Of a stretch of 33,014 nucleotides of DNA, positions 14,449-22,222 are shown piece by piece. The notes beneath the pieces were generated by a model. It was not told where the DNA came from. It ran no database searches and was given only the letters and a program-made list of their open reading frames with translations. A program made the translations under genes and the position numbers. This stretch comes from an uncultured bacterium (GTDB lineage: Bacteria > Verrucomicrobiota > Kiritimatiellia > RFP12 > UBA1067), in assembly GCA_902763655.1 (NCBI GenBank), contig CACWSW010000010.1:1-33014 (forward strand). Direction: 5' to 3'. Numbering within the stretch: the stretch's first letter is position 1; each line of letters starts with the position of its first letter.

Positions 14449-15972
14449 ATGAACTACCATCTCGCAATCGACATCGGGGCGTCGTCTGGACGCCACATCC
14501 TGGGACACGTCGAGGACGGCAAGATCGTCCTCGAGGAGATGTATCGCTTCGACAACTCGCAGATCCGCAAGGACGGGCACGACTGCTGGGACATGGCCGC
14601 GCTTTCACGCGCCGTGATCGCCGGACTGAAGGCGTGCAAGGACGCGGGCAAGGTGCCGGCCACCATCGGCATCGACACCTGGGGCGTCGACTTCGTTCTC
14701 CTCGACGCGCAGGGCTTGCCCTGCTCGGACATGGTCGCCTACCGCGACGCGCGCACGGAAGGCGCGGACGCGCTCGTGGACGCGGCGATCTCCGCCGACG
14801 AGCTCTACGCCCGCTGCGGCATCCAGAAGATGCTCTTCAACACCATCTACCAGCTCGCGGCGCTCAAGAAGGAGCACCCCGAGCAGATCGAGAAGGCGCA
14901 GCGCATGCTCATGGTGCCGGAGTACCTGAACTTCGTCCTCACGGGCAAGATGGCGAACGAGTACACGAACGCCACCACGGGCAACCTCGTCAACGCGCGC
15001 TCCAAGGACTGGGACTGGGAGGTGATCGACAAGCTCGGCCTCCCGCGCCGCATCTTCGGCAAGCTCGAGATGCCCGGCACGCCGCTTGGCGGACTGACGT
15101 CGGCCGTGCAGGCCGAGGTGGGCTTCGACGCGCAGGTCGTCCTGCCCGCCACGCATGACACCGGCAGCGCCTTCCTTGCCGTTCCCGCGCGCGACGACCA
15201 GGCCGTCTACATCTCCAGCGGAACATGGTCGCTCCTCGGCGTGGAGAACGCAGAGCCGATCACCACGCCCGAGGCGAAGGCCGCGAACTTCACGAACGAG
15301 GGCGGCGCGTGGTACCGCTTCCGCTTCCTCAAGAACATCATGGGTCTCTGGATGATCCAGTCCATCCGCCGCGAGCTGAACGGCGTGGACTACGTCGTTG
15401 GCAAGAACGGCGATTCTAAGGACTCTAAGGACGTTAAGGAGGTTAAGGACGATAAGGAGGTTAAGGACATTAAGGACTCTAAGGACGTTAAAGACCTTAA
15501 GGACCTTAAAGGCCTTAAAGAGGGGAAGTGGAGTTTTGCCGACCTCGAGAGCGCGGCAAAGGCGGCCTCGGCCTTCGCAGGCCGCGTGAACGCCAACGAC
15601 ACGCGCTTCTTCTCGCCGGCCTCGATGATCGCCGAGGTGCTCGCGGCTGCTGACGTGAAGCCTACGACCGTGGGCGAGCTGATGCAGTGCGTCTACGCCT
15701 CACTGGCGGACTGCTACGCGAAGATGATCCGCAACCTCTCGAACCTCACCGGCAAGACGTACACCTCCATCAACATCGTCGGCGGCGGATCGAAGGACGG
15801 CTATCTCAACAGCCTCACCGCCCAGGCGACTGGCCTCGAGGTGTTCGCCGGCCCCACCGAAGGAACGGCCATCGGCAACCTCGTGATACAGTTCATCGCC
15901 GCCGGCGAGTTCAAGAACCTCGCGGACGCCCGCGCGGCAATCGTCCGCAGCTTCGACGTGAAGCGCGTCTAG
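14449..15972 (+). CDS. rhaB: Rhamnulokinase with an inserted Asp-Lys repeat
   Basis: The 507-residue FGGY-family kinase phosphorylates L-rhamnulose in rhamnose breakdown. RhaB marks are AIDIGASSGRHI (phosphate loop), IDTWGVDFVLLD, the catalytic Asp237 in THDTGSAF, ISSGTWSLLG, and the C-terminal INIVGGGSKDGYLNSLTAQ with GPTEGTAIGN. Residues about 322-360 are a low-complexity insert of D-x-K tripeptides, coded by a nonamer repeat. It lies between RRELNG and the WSFADLE helix, a surface segment in the family. Without it the length would be close to E. coli RhaB. The insert keeps frame, so the enzyme is probably functional. The last 4 bp (CTAG) are shared with the convergent pseudouridine synthase gene. 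No other rhamnose gene is adjacent. Confidence 0.87.
   Translation: MNYHLAIDIGASSGRHILGHVEDGKIVLEEMYRFDNSQIRKDGHDCWDMAALSRAVIAGLKACKDAGKVPATIGIDTWGVDFVLLDAQGLPCSDMVAYRDARTEGADALVDAAISADELYARCGIQKMLFNTIYQLAALKKEHPEQIEKAQRMLMVPEYLNFVLTGKMANEYTNATTGNLVNARSKDWDWEVIDKLGLPRRIFGKLEMPGTPLGGLTSAVQAEVGFDAQVVLPATHDTGSAFLAVPARDDQAVYISSGTWSLLGVENAEPITTPEAKAANFTNEGGAWYRFRFLKNIMGLWMIQSIRRELNGVDYVVGKNGDSKDSKDVKEVKDDKEVKDIKDSKDVKDLKDLKGLKEGKWSFADLESAAKAASAFAGRVNANDTRFFSPASMIAEVLAAADVKPTTVGELMQCVYASLADCYAKMIRNLSNLTGKTYTSINIVGGGSKDGYLNSLTAQATGLEVFAGPTEGTAIGNLVIQFIAAGEFKNLADARAAIVRSFDVKRV
15412..15528 (+). repeat. Nonamer tandem repeat in rhaB, 13 units
   Basis: Twelve units follow GAnnnTAAR or close variants (such as GACTCTAAG, GACGTTAAG, GAGGTTAAG, GACCTTAAA), and one is degenerate (GAGGGGAAG). 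Each unit codes for three residues, mostly Asp-x-Lys. The core TTAAG/TTAAA is shared with the array at 17371-17622. Confidence 0.9.
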
Positions 15973-16904
15973 CCCATGTAGGGCGTGAAGTCCGGAGGGA
16001 GCGGTGCCTCGAAGGCGAGCGGAACGCGCGTGACAGGGTGTTTCAGCTCCAGCTTCCAGGCATGGAGCATCTGGCGCGGCGGCATCGGGTCCAGCTGCCG
16101 GTCCCAGCCGGGGCGCCCGTAGAGCGCGTCGCCGACTATCGGGTGCCCGAGCGAGGCCATGTGCACTCGAATCTGGTGCGTGCGCCCCGTCTCTATCACG
16201 CACTCGACGAGCGAGATGCGGCCCGCCGAGCGCGTGCTGTAGTTCGTGACCGCAGTCTTGCCGTTCTTCTCCACCACAGCCATCTTCTTGCGGTCCCACG
16301 GGCAGCGCCCGATAAGGTTCTCGACGCGGCCCTCGGCTGGGACGGGCGTGCCGTGGACGAGCGCGAGGTAGGTCTTGCGGATGTTGGCGTGGGACGAGAA
16401 CTCCTTGGCAAGCGTCCGCATCGCGGCCTCGGTCTTCGCCACCACCATGAGGCCGGACGTGTCCTGGTCGAGGCGGTGGACGATTCCCGGACGCGCCACT
16501 CCGCCGATGCCTTCCAGGGTGGGGCAATGGTGGAGAAGGGCGTTTACGAGCGTGCCGGATAGGTGTCCGGGCGCTGGGTGGACGACGAGTCCGGCAGGCT
16601 TGTCGATGACTATGATATGCTCGTCCTCGAATACGACAGAGAGGGGGATGTCCTCGGGTTGCGGCTCGGCTGGCACGGGCGGTGGAATGGCGAGCGTGAC
16701 GACGTCGCCAGGATCGACCTTGACTGCGGCGCGGGAAACCGTCTCGCCATTGACCTGCATGCGCCCGGCGAGGATCAGACCCTGGATGCGCGAGCGGGAG
16801 AATCCGTCGCAGAGCGTGGCGAGCCACTTGTCGAGCCGCGTGGAGATGCCCTCTGGCGGCACGGCGAACGAAAGGATCTCGTCGTCCTCTACCAAAACCA
16901 CCAT
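15969..16904 (-). CDS. RluD-type 23S rRNA pseudouridine synthase (RluA family)
   Basis: The 311-residue enzyme has an N-terminal S4 RNA-binding domain (about residues 18-75, with RLDKWLATL and RSRIQGLILAGRMQVNG) and an RluA-type catalytic domain. The catalytic Asp is in GIVHRLDQDTSGLMVVAK. Other family motifs are VVFEDEHIIVIDKPAGLVVHP and ETGRTHQIRVHM. S4 plus RluA is the layout of RluD, which modifies helix 69 of 23S rRNA, but RluC-type specificity cannot be excluded. The start at 16904 follows GGGGAG and overlaps the CAAX protease stop by 16 bp, so the two are probably one minus-strand operon. The longer open frame upstream is the antisense or shifted frame of the protease gene. Confidence 0.88.
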   Translation of the reverse strand: MVVLVEDDEILSFAVPPEGISTRLDKWLATLCDGFSRSRIQGLILAGRMQVNGETVSRAAVKVDPGDVVTLAIPPPVPAEPQPEDIPLSVVFEDEHIIVIDKPAGLVVHPAPGHLSGTLVNALLHHCPTLEGIGGVARPGIVHRLDQDTSGLMVVAKTEAAMRTLAKEFSSHANIRKTYLALVHGTPVPAEGRVENLIGRCPWDRKKMAVVEKNGKTAVTNYSTRSAGRISLVECVIETGRTHQIRVHMASLGHPIVGDALYGRPGWDRQLDPMPPRQMLHAWKLELKHPVTRVPLAFEAPLPPDFTPYMG

Positions 16905-17758
16905 TCTCCCCGGCAGATGACGTGGAGGCCCAGCGCCAGGTTGGTGACGACGTGCGCCACGATGGCGGAGCCGAGCCCGAAGCGGATGGCGAGAAGTCCG
17001 TATGCCGCGCCGGCGAGGGCGGCGACAACGGGGCGGTCGTGCTCCAGTGTGAAGAGGAACACCATCCAGAGGAACGAAGAGAGGTCGAAGCGGGAGAGCG
17101 GCATAGCGCGGAAGTCGCGCGCCTGCAATCGCCTGTAGAGGAACGAGCGGAAGAACACCTCCTCGACGGGCGCGATGACGAACGCGCTGCCGATCAGCTT
17201 GACGATCGTGAGCGGCCAGCCGCAGACGGACGGTTCGTATGGCGACGGACCCGACGCGGGCGGCAGCTCGCCAATCGGCAGTTCCATCCACGTGCGGTAC
17301 CAGGTGGAATACTCCGGGGCGATCCACAACACATTGACGACCAGCCCGCCGAACAGACCGATGCAGAGGCATTTAAGGGCATTGAGGTGGTGAAAGGATT
17401 TAAGGTTGTTAAGGTGATTAAGGTCGTTAGGGTGATTAGGGTGATTAAGGTCGTTAGGGTGATTAGGGTGATTAAGGTCGTTAGGGTGATTAGGGTGATT
17501 AAGGTCGTTAAGGTGATTAGGGGCGTTAGGGAGGTTAAGGTGATTAGGGGCGTTAGGGTTGTTAAGGGGATTAGGGTCGTTAAGGGCGTTAGAGACCTTA
17601 AAGACCTTAAGGACCTTAAGACATGCTAGGCTGACCGCCGCCGTGACGCCGGTGCGCACGGCGTAGCCGACCGCAGTCGCAGGCAGCGCCATCTGCAGCG
17701 CGATCCACGCCACGAACGGCGCGGCGTACAGGATGGCATCTCTGGTTTCTCGTTGCAC
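16889..17758 (-). CDS. CPBP-family CAAX protease homologue (PEP-CTERM-associated type) with Asn-rich repeat insert
   Basis: The 289-residue membrane protein has several hydrophobic helices. The motif APVEEVFFRSFLYRRL carries the EExxxR signature of the CPBP (ABI) glutamic proteases. EHDRPVVAALAGAAYG and IVAHVVTNLALG supply the conserved His residues. The C-terminus ICRGEWWFW recalls the group of CAAX prenyl protease-related proteins found with exosortase/PEP-CTERM systems; this is from memory of the family. Residues about 47-129 are a low-complexity run of N-H-P, N-D-L and K-V-L tripeptides, encoded by a nonamer array, between helix two and the next helix. I propose the GTG at 17758 because the -10 at 17771-17766 overlaps the ATG at 17765-17767; the latter cannot be ruled out if transcription starts further up. 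Confidence 0.75.
   Translation of the reverse strand: MQRETRDAILYAAPFVAWIALQMALPATAVGYAVRTGVTAAVSLACLKVLKVFKVSNALNDPNPLNNPNAPNHLNLPNAPNHLNDLNHPNHPNDLNHPNHPNDLNHPNHPNDLNHLNNLKSFHHLNALKCLCIGLFGGLVVNVLWIAPEYSTWYRTWMELPIGELPPASGPSPYEPSVCGWPLTIVKLIGSAFVIAPVEEVFFRSFLYRRLQARDFRAMPLSRFDLSSFLWMVFLFTLEHDRPVVAALAGAAYGLLAIRFGLGSAIVAHVVTNLALGLHVICRGEWWFW
17371..17622 (+). repeat. Nonamer tandem repeat in the CAAX protease gene, 28 units
   Basis: On the plus strand the units read nnTTARGGn. Typical ones are GATTAGGGT, CGTTAGGGT, GATTAAGGT and CCTTAAGGA. Positions 17425-17505 are three perfect copies of a 27-bp super-unit (CGTTAGGGT, GATTAGGGT, GATTAAGGT), a sign of recent duplication. The gene is read on the other strand, giving N-H-P and N-D-L tripeptides without breaking frame. 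Confidence 0.92.
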
Positions 17759-17765
17759 GGTCAGC

Positions 17766-17774
17766 ATTTTACCA
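17766..17774 (-). promoter_or_regulatory. Extended -10 promoter of the CAAX protease-rluD operon
   Basis: On the minus strand TGGTAAAAT ends 7 nt before the GTG at 17758, the same leaderless geometry as at metF and lnt. It overlaps the -35 region of bioD. Confidence 0.5.
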
Positions 17775-17796
17775 TAAATTCGGTCTGTGCTATAAT
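17768..17796 (+). promoter_or_regulatory. Promoter of bioDA
   Basis: TTTACC (17768-17773) and TATAAT (17791-17796) are 17 nt apart, with a TGC extension before the -10. The ATG is 11 nt past the -10, so the leader would be only about 4-5 nt. The -35 coincides with the -10 of the divergent gene. Confidence 0.6.
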
Positions 17797-17807
17797 CTCG
17801 CCCCGAC

Positions 17808-18500
17808 ATGGAAGGCAAAGTATATTTCGTATCTGGCATCGACACCGGCATAGGCAAGACCGTCGCGACAGGTCTGATGGCGCGGTCGTTGCGCGCGCAA
17901 GGCGTCGACGCGATCACGGTGAAGATGGTGCAGACCGGCAACGACGGCTTCTCGGAGGACCTTGAGGCCCATCGTGCCATGTGCGGGCTTGGACTACTGC
18001 CGGAGGACGAGCAGGGGTTGACCGCGCCGCAGATATTCAGGTTCCCGTCGTCGCCGCTGCTGGCGGCGCGTCTGGAGGGGCGCAAGGTCGATCTCGCGAA
18101 GATCGCATCGTCCGTCAAGGCGTGCGCGGCGGCGCACGAGGTGGTGCTGGTGGAGTCGGCGGGCGGGTTGTGCGTGCCGCTCACGGACGAGGCGCTGTCC
18201 GTCGACTTCGCCGCCGCGCAGGAGTGGCCGCTCATTCTCGTCACATGCGGACGGCTCGGTTCGCTCAACCACACGATCCTCTCGCTCGAGGCTGCGAAGG
18301 CGCGCGGGATGAAGGTGGCGGGCGTTGCGTACAACTGGTTCCCGGGCGCCGACCCGCAGATCGATGAGGATTCACTCGCGGAGACGCGTCGCGCGCTTTC
18401 CCGCATGGGCTTCCCTCCGGCGATAGTGCGCGTGCCTCGGGTGCCGCACGGCGGCCCGTATCCCGACATCGACTTCTCGGAGCTGTTTGGCCATGACTGA
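17808..18500 (+). CDS. bioD: Dethiobiotin synthetase
   Basis: The 230-residue ATP-dependent enzyme closes the ureido ring of dethiobiotin from 7,8-diaminopelargonate and CO2. GIDTGIGKT (residues 10-18) is the P-loop of the BioD group. VKMVQTG places the catalytic Lys (usually VKPVQTG), and VLVESAGGLCVPLT is the conserved E-x-A-G-G switch region. It is cytosolic and of usual length. The start is fixed by the -10 element ending 11 nt upstream. It overlaps bioA by 8 bp, so these two consecutive steps of biotin synthesis are coupled. bioF and bioB are not in the window, and no BirA-type operator was recognised. Confidence 0.92.
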   Translation: MEGKVYFVSGIDTGIGKTVATGLMARSLRAQGVDAITVKMVQTGNDGFSEDLEAHRAMCGLGLLPEDEQGLTAPQIFRFPSSPLLAARLEGRKVDLAKIASSVKACAAAHEVVLVESAGGLCVPLTDEALSVDFAAAQEWPLILVTCGRLGSLNHTILSLEAAKARGMKVAGVAYNWFPGADPQIDEDSLAETRRALSRMGFPPAIVRVPRVPHGGPYPDIDFSELFGHD

Positions 18501-19794
18501 TCTCGAATTCGACAGGACGCACGTTTGGCATCCGTACGCCTCGCTTAGGGATCCGCCGCCGGTCCGACTGGCGCGCTCGGCAAGTGGCGTGGAGATCGAG
18601 CTGTCAGACGGGCGGCGGCTGATCGATGCCGTATCCAGCTGGTGGTGCGTGGCGCACGGCCACAACCACCCGTCGATCGTCGAGGCGATCCGTCGCCAGA
18701 GCGAGAGGATGTGCCACGTGATGTTTGGAGGCTTCACCCACGGACCTGCGGTGGAACTGGCCGAGCGGTTGATCGCGTTTGCGCCGCCTGGCCTAGACCG
18801 CGTGTTCTTCGCGGACTCCGGATCCATCTCGGTGGAGGTGGCCGCGAAGATGGCCGTGCAGTACCAGCGGGCAAAGGGGCGTCCACAGCGCGCGAAGCTT
18901 GCGGCGCTGAAGGGCGGATACCACGGCGACACTTCCCTCGCGATGGCGCTTTCGGATCCGGACGGCATGCACGTCCTCTTCCGCGACATCATGACGCGGC
19001 ACTTCTTCGCCGAGAAGCCGTCCGTGCCGTTCGGCGGCGAATGGGACGCGGCGGACTTCGCGTCGATGTTGCGGACGGTGGAGGCGCACGGGGACGAGAT
19101 CGCGGCCGTCATCTGCGAACCGATCTTCCAGGCGGCCAACGCGATGAACTTCTACCATCCGCAGTACCTGCGCGAGCTGCGCCGGCTGTGCGACGAGAAG
19201 GGAATTCTGCTCATCTTCGACGAGATTGCGGCGGGCTTCCACCGCACGGGACCGCGCTGGGCGCAAGAGCACGCGGGCGTGAGGCCGGACATCATGACCG
19301 TCGGCAAGGCGCTGACGGGCGGCCACATGACGCTCGCCGCCACGCTCGCTTCGGGAGAGGTGGCAGATACGATTTCTGGCGGCACGCCGTCCGCATTCAT
19401 GCACGGCCCCACCTACATGGCGAACCCTCTCGCGTGCGCGGCGGCGATCGCGTCGCTCGACCTCTTTGCGGCGGCGGATTACGCAGAAAGCGTGCGAAAG
19501 ATCGAGGCGCGGTTCAAGTCGGCGCTGGCGCCGCTCGTCCAGCGGCCGAACGTGGCCGACGTGCGCGTCCTGGGGGCGGTGGCCGTAGTCGAGACGAAGC
19601 GCCTGCCGGCGCGGGCGGACATAGAGCGTGTGATAGACGAGCATGGCGTATGGCTGCGTCCGTTCTGCGACTACGTCTACGCAATGCCGCCGCTCGTCTC
19701 TGGCATGGCGACGATTGACCGCATCGCGGCGGCGATCGCCGATCTCGCCGCCTGCCCGCCAGGTCCGCCGCAGGACGGCGACTTCCACGAGTAG
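18493..19794 (+). CDS. bioA: Adenosylmethionine-8-amino-7-oxononanoate aminotransferase
   Basis: The 433-residue PLP enzyme uses SAM as amino donor to make 7,8-diaminopelargonate, the substrate of BioD. Family marks are FDRTHVWHPYAS at the N-terminus, SSWWCVAHGHNHP, DSGSISVEVAAKMA, GGYHGDT, the PLP-binding FDEIAAGFHRTG, and Lys272 in TVGKALTGG as the Schiff-base residue. YMANPLACAAA closes the core. I took the ATG at 18493, inside the end of bioD; a TTG at 18487 would add two residues. Order and overlap support a bioDA operon. Nothing suggests the lysine-using BioK variant, but the donor cannot be proved from sequence. Confidence 0.93.
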   Translation: MTDLEFDRTHVWHPYASLRDPPPVRLARSASGVEIELSDGRRLIDAVSSWWCVAHGHNHPSIVEAIRRQSERMCHVMFGGFTHGPAVELAERLIAFAPPGLDRVFFADSGSISVEVAAKMAVQYQRAKGRPQRAKLAALKGGYHGDTSLAMALSDPDGMHVLFRDIMTRHFFAEKPSVPFGGEWDAADFASMLRTVEAHGDEIAAVICEPIFQAANAMNFYHPQYLRELRRLCDEKGILLIFDEIAAGFHRTGPRWAQEHAGVRPDIMTVGKALTGGHMTLAATLASGEVADTISGGTPSAFMHGPTYMANPLACAAAIASLDLFAAADYAESVRKIEARFKSALAPLVQRPNVADVRVLGAVAVVETKRLPARADIERVIDEHGVWLRPFCDYVYAMPPLVSGMATIDRIAAAIADLAACPPGPPQDGDFHE

Positions 19795-19801
19795 AGTCGG
19801 A

Positions 19802-19850
19802 ATCACTGTGATATGGTAAAATACCTGCGCCTTGGACGTGGCGTCCCAGG
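19802..19850 (+). promoter_or_regulatory. Promoter, palindrome and leader hairpin before the SGNH hydrolase gene
   Basis: The extended -10 TGGTAAAAT is at 19814-19822. Directly upstream is an 11-bp perfect palindrome, ATCACTGTGAT (19802-19812), in the position of a regulator site. Downstream, CCTTGGACG (19830-19838) pairs with CGTCCCAGG (19842-19850) with one mismatch and a 3-nt loop. This would form a hairpin at the 5' end of a leader of about 65 nt. An AAAGGAA ribosome site precedes the ATG at 19894. Confidence 0.5.
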
Positions 19851-19893
19851 ACATGGATCAAGACGTGGAAACTGCAGATAAAGGAAATGCAAG

Positions 19894-21345
19894 ATGAAGA
19901 AAGCTACGCACGGTTTCATGCGCATGATGGCGGCAATGGTGGCTTTTGCGGCGGTCGCGGTGTCGCTTGCGGGCACGCCGGAATTCAAGATCGGATCCGT
20001 GGAGAATCCCTCGGCGATCCACATACAGCGCACGATGAAGGCGCTTGAGGAATCCACCGCCGAGAATCCGGCCACGGTGCGGGTGCTCTTCTACGGGCAG
20101 TCCATCGTAAGACAGGGTTGGACAGGAGTTCTAATGAAGATGCTCCGCGAGAAATACCCCACGGTCAACTTCGTGTGGGAGAACCGGGCCATTGGCGGCT
20201 TCACGTCCCCCGCGCTCTCCCGTACTGCCTGGAGCGACCTTTATCCGTACTATCCGGATTTGCTCTTCTTCCACGTGTACGGACCCATCGACAAGTACGA
20301 GGAGATCGTGAAGAACACCCGCGCGAAGACCTCTGCCGAGATCGTTCTCTGGTCCAGTCACCTGAGCAAGGGCCAGGATCCGAAGAAGATGCTAGAGGAG
20401 CGCGACAAGCGCACGAAGGACATCATGGCGGTCGCGGAGCGCAACAAGTGCATGTTCGTCGATCTCAACAAGAAGTGGAGCGAGATGCTAGTGGCACACG
20501 ACTGGGCCGCGACGAACCTCCTGGCCGACGGCATCCACATGAACGGCAAGACCGACGCCTTCAAGTACTACGCCGGCTTCATAGGCGAGGAGCTGTGCCG
20601 CATTCCTGGAACGTCGGGCGAGCCCGAAGTCTCGGGCACCATCACCGAGTTGCCGGCGAAGAAGGGCAAGGACGTCAAGGTGGCACGGGACGGCACAGTC
20701 ACGCTGAGCTTCTCGGGCAACCGCGTGGTGGCCGTGTCCAGCGGCGCGAACTTCAATCCGGCGAAGGGCGCCCGACAGCCGGAGGCCGACCTCTTCCTAG
20801 ACGGCAGGCCGGTTTCGTCGTACAAGGAGATGTGGTACTGCTCGCGTGCATCCACGCTCGTCTCGTGGATGCCGATGATCTACCGCGTCACGTTCGACGC
20901 GCTTCCCGTGAAGGAGGACTGGACGCTCACCTACCTTGACGGCACCGATCCGTGGGGCAAGCCCGTCCACTACAAGGTGGAGGGCAGCGTGACCGGATTC
21001 GACGGCGAGGGATGGAGCACCAACGCCTTCACCTCCACGTCGGGGCGTGCGGTCATCGCGAAGGACGCGTACCACTTCACGTGGCAGTACGACTATTTCG
21101 TGAAGAAGCACGTCGAGACGAAGCCAGAGCTGATGAAGAAGGCCGCCAAGCCGGGCGACAAGATCACGTGGAAGACGCTGCCGCTCTTCGCCGATCCGTT
21201 CGTTGCGCAGAAGCAGGGCGAGCGGAGCGTTCTCGTGCAGAACTGCCCGAACGGGAAGCACGTGCTGGAGATCCGTCCGAAGAAGGGCGGCAAGCTCCCC
21301 GGAATCGAGAAATTCATCATATATTCGCCGGCGCCTACGCCTTGA
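19894..21345 (+). CDS. Secreted SGNH/GDSL-family hydrolase, probable carbohydrate esterase
   Basis: The 483-residue product starts with a signal peptide (to about residue 27). The SGNH domain covers about 60-230: block I is VLFYGQSIVRQGW with Ser70 as likely nucleophile, block II is ENRAIGGFTS, and block V is LLADGIHMNG with Asp212 and His215. The block III Asn is not obvious; LLFFHVYGPIDKY stands in its place. A beta-rich C-terminal region of about 240 residues follows and may bind carbohydrate. Such proteins often remove acetyl or other acyl groups from plant glycans, but the substrate here is inferred only. It has its own promoter and overlaps the convergent patatin gene by 11 bp. Confidence 0.72.
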   Translation: MKKATHGFMRMMAAMVAFAAVAVSLAGTPEFKIGSVENPSAIHIQRTMKALEESTAENPATVRVLFYGQSIVRQGWTGVLMKMLREKYPTVNFVWENRAIGGFTSPALSRTAWSDLYPYYPDLLFFHVYGPIDKYEEIVKNTRAKTSAEIVLWSSHLSKGQDPKKMLEERDKRTKDIMAVAERNKCMFVDLNKKWSEMLVAHDWAATNLLADGIHMNGKTDAFKYYAGFIGEELCRIPGTSGEPEVSGTITELPAKKGKDVKVARDGTVTLSFSGNRVVAVSSGANFNPAKGARQPEADLFLDGRPVSSYKEMWYCSRASTLVSWMPMIYRVTFDALPVKEDWTLTYLDGTDPWGKPVHYKVEGSVTGFDGEGWSTNAFTSTSGRAVIAKDAYHFTWQYDYFVKKHVETKPELMKKAAKPGDKITWKTLPLFADPFVAQKQGERSVLVQNCPNGKHVLEIRPKKGGKLPGIEKFIIYSPAPTP

Positions 21346-22171
21346 CCCCAAGGCGCTCCTTGACTTCGGGTGAAAGTCCGGAAATCATCCTTTCGGTGGC
21401 GATCTTGCCGCGCAGGATCGCGCGCGTGACGTGCCTTAGGCGCAACATGAAGATGTCGTGAAGGTCGGGCTGGAGCAGGATGTCTGGCGGGGCGTAGCGG
21501 ATGATGCGGTCGGTCCAGTTGTTCTCGACGATGCGGCACGTCTGCGTGAAGATCGTCCAGAGCGAAGGCATCTTGTCGGGCGGCTGATGCCTGTCAAGCT
21601 TCTGGCCGAGGTTCACGTCGACCGCTATCACGAAGTCTGCGCCCATGTCGCGGCATGCGTTTATGGGGAGAGGATTGTTGAGGCCGCCATCCGCGATCCA
21701 CCGTCCGTCGCGGGGGACGGGCTTGAACAGCCCGGGAATCGCAAGCGAGGCGAAAGTCCCGTCAACCAGGTCGCCGGTTCGAATGTCCACCTCCTGGCCG
21801 TTCATCATGTCGATGGCGACGGCGGTGAACGGTATCTTGAGGTCCTCGAACCGGACGTCTCCCAATATGCGGCGCAGCTGCTTCTTGACGTGACGGCCGG
21901 TGAGTATTCCGTGCTTTGGCCAGTTTATCTCGAAGAAGAGCCGGAAGACGCGCCACCAGTTTATGTGGCGGAAGAAGTCCTCCGCCTCGTCAAGCTTGTC
22001 CGCGGCCAGTGCGGCCCCTATGACAGACCCGGAACTGGACCCAGAGACGCATGCGATCTCGATCCCGTGCTTCCGCAGCGCGCGAATGACGCCGAAATGC
22101 GCCATGCCACGCACGCCGCCCGAACCAAGCGCGAGACCGACCTTCGCCTTACTCCTATTATGTTCGTCCAT
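21335..22171 (-). CDS. Patatin-like phospholipase, RssA/NTE type
   Basis: The 278-residue cytosolic protein has the full patatin signature. The oxyanion loop is GLALGSGGVRGMAHFGVI (residues 12-29), the nucleophile Ser46 is in GSSSG, and the catalytic Asp161 is in ADGGLNNPLP. Acyl hydrolysis of phospholipids or lysophospholipids is the family activity; the true substrate is unknown. I chose the ATG at 22171 (MDEHNRSKAK) rather than one at 22198, because the latter lies upstream of the -10 element (22194-22189) and could not be in the transcript. The gap from -10 to ATG is 17 nt with no Shine-Dalgarno sequence. It is divergent from tex, and its tail overlaps the SGNH gene. Confidence 0.85.
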   Translation of the reverse strand: MDEHNRSKAKVGLALGSGGVRGMAHFGVIRALRKHGIEIACVSGSSSGSVIGAALAADKLDEAEDFFRHINWWRVFRLFFEINWPKHGILTGRHVKKQLRRILGDVRFEDLKIPFTAVAIDMMNGQEVDIRTGDLVDGTFASLAIPGLFKPVPRDGRWIADGGLNNPLPINACRDMGADFVIAVDVNLGQKLDRHQPPDKMPSLWTIFTQTCRIVENNWTDRIIRYAPPDILLQPDLHDIFMLRLRHVTRAILRGKIATERMISGLSPEVKERLGVKA

Positions 22172-22188
22172 GGTGAAAACGGGAACAT

Positions 22189-22197
22189 AGTATACCA
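22189..22197 (-). promoter_or_regulatory. Extended -10 promoter of the patatin-like gene
   Basis: On the minus strand TGGTATACT lies 17 nt before the ATG at 22171, giving a leader of about 10 nt without a ribosome-binding site. Confidence 0.55.
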
Positions 22198-22222
22198 CAA
22201 ACGGCGCAGTCTGGCGGCGATT

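Noticed and set aside
14289..15158. Possible gene between the large secreted protein and rhaB
   Set aside because: It runs out of frame through rhaB, is extremely Arg-rich and has no ribosome site or domain.
17371..17622. TTAGGG units resembling eukaryotic telomere repeats
   Set aside because: The period is 9, not 6, the array varies between units, and it sits inside an open bacterial gene with intact domains on both sides.
17371..17622. CRISPR array
   Set aside because: There are no spacers and no repeats of 23 bp or more separated by unique sequence; it is a simple tandem array.
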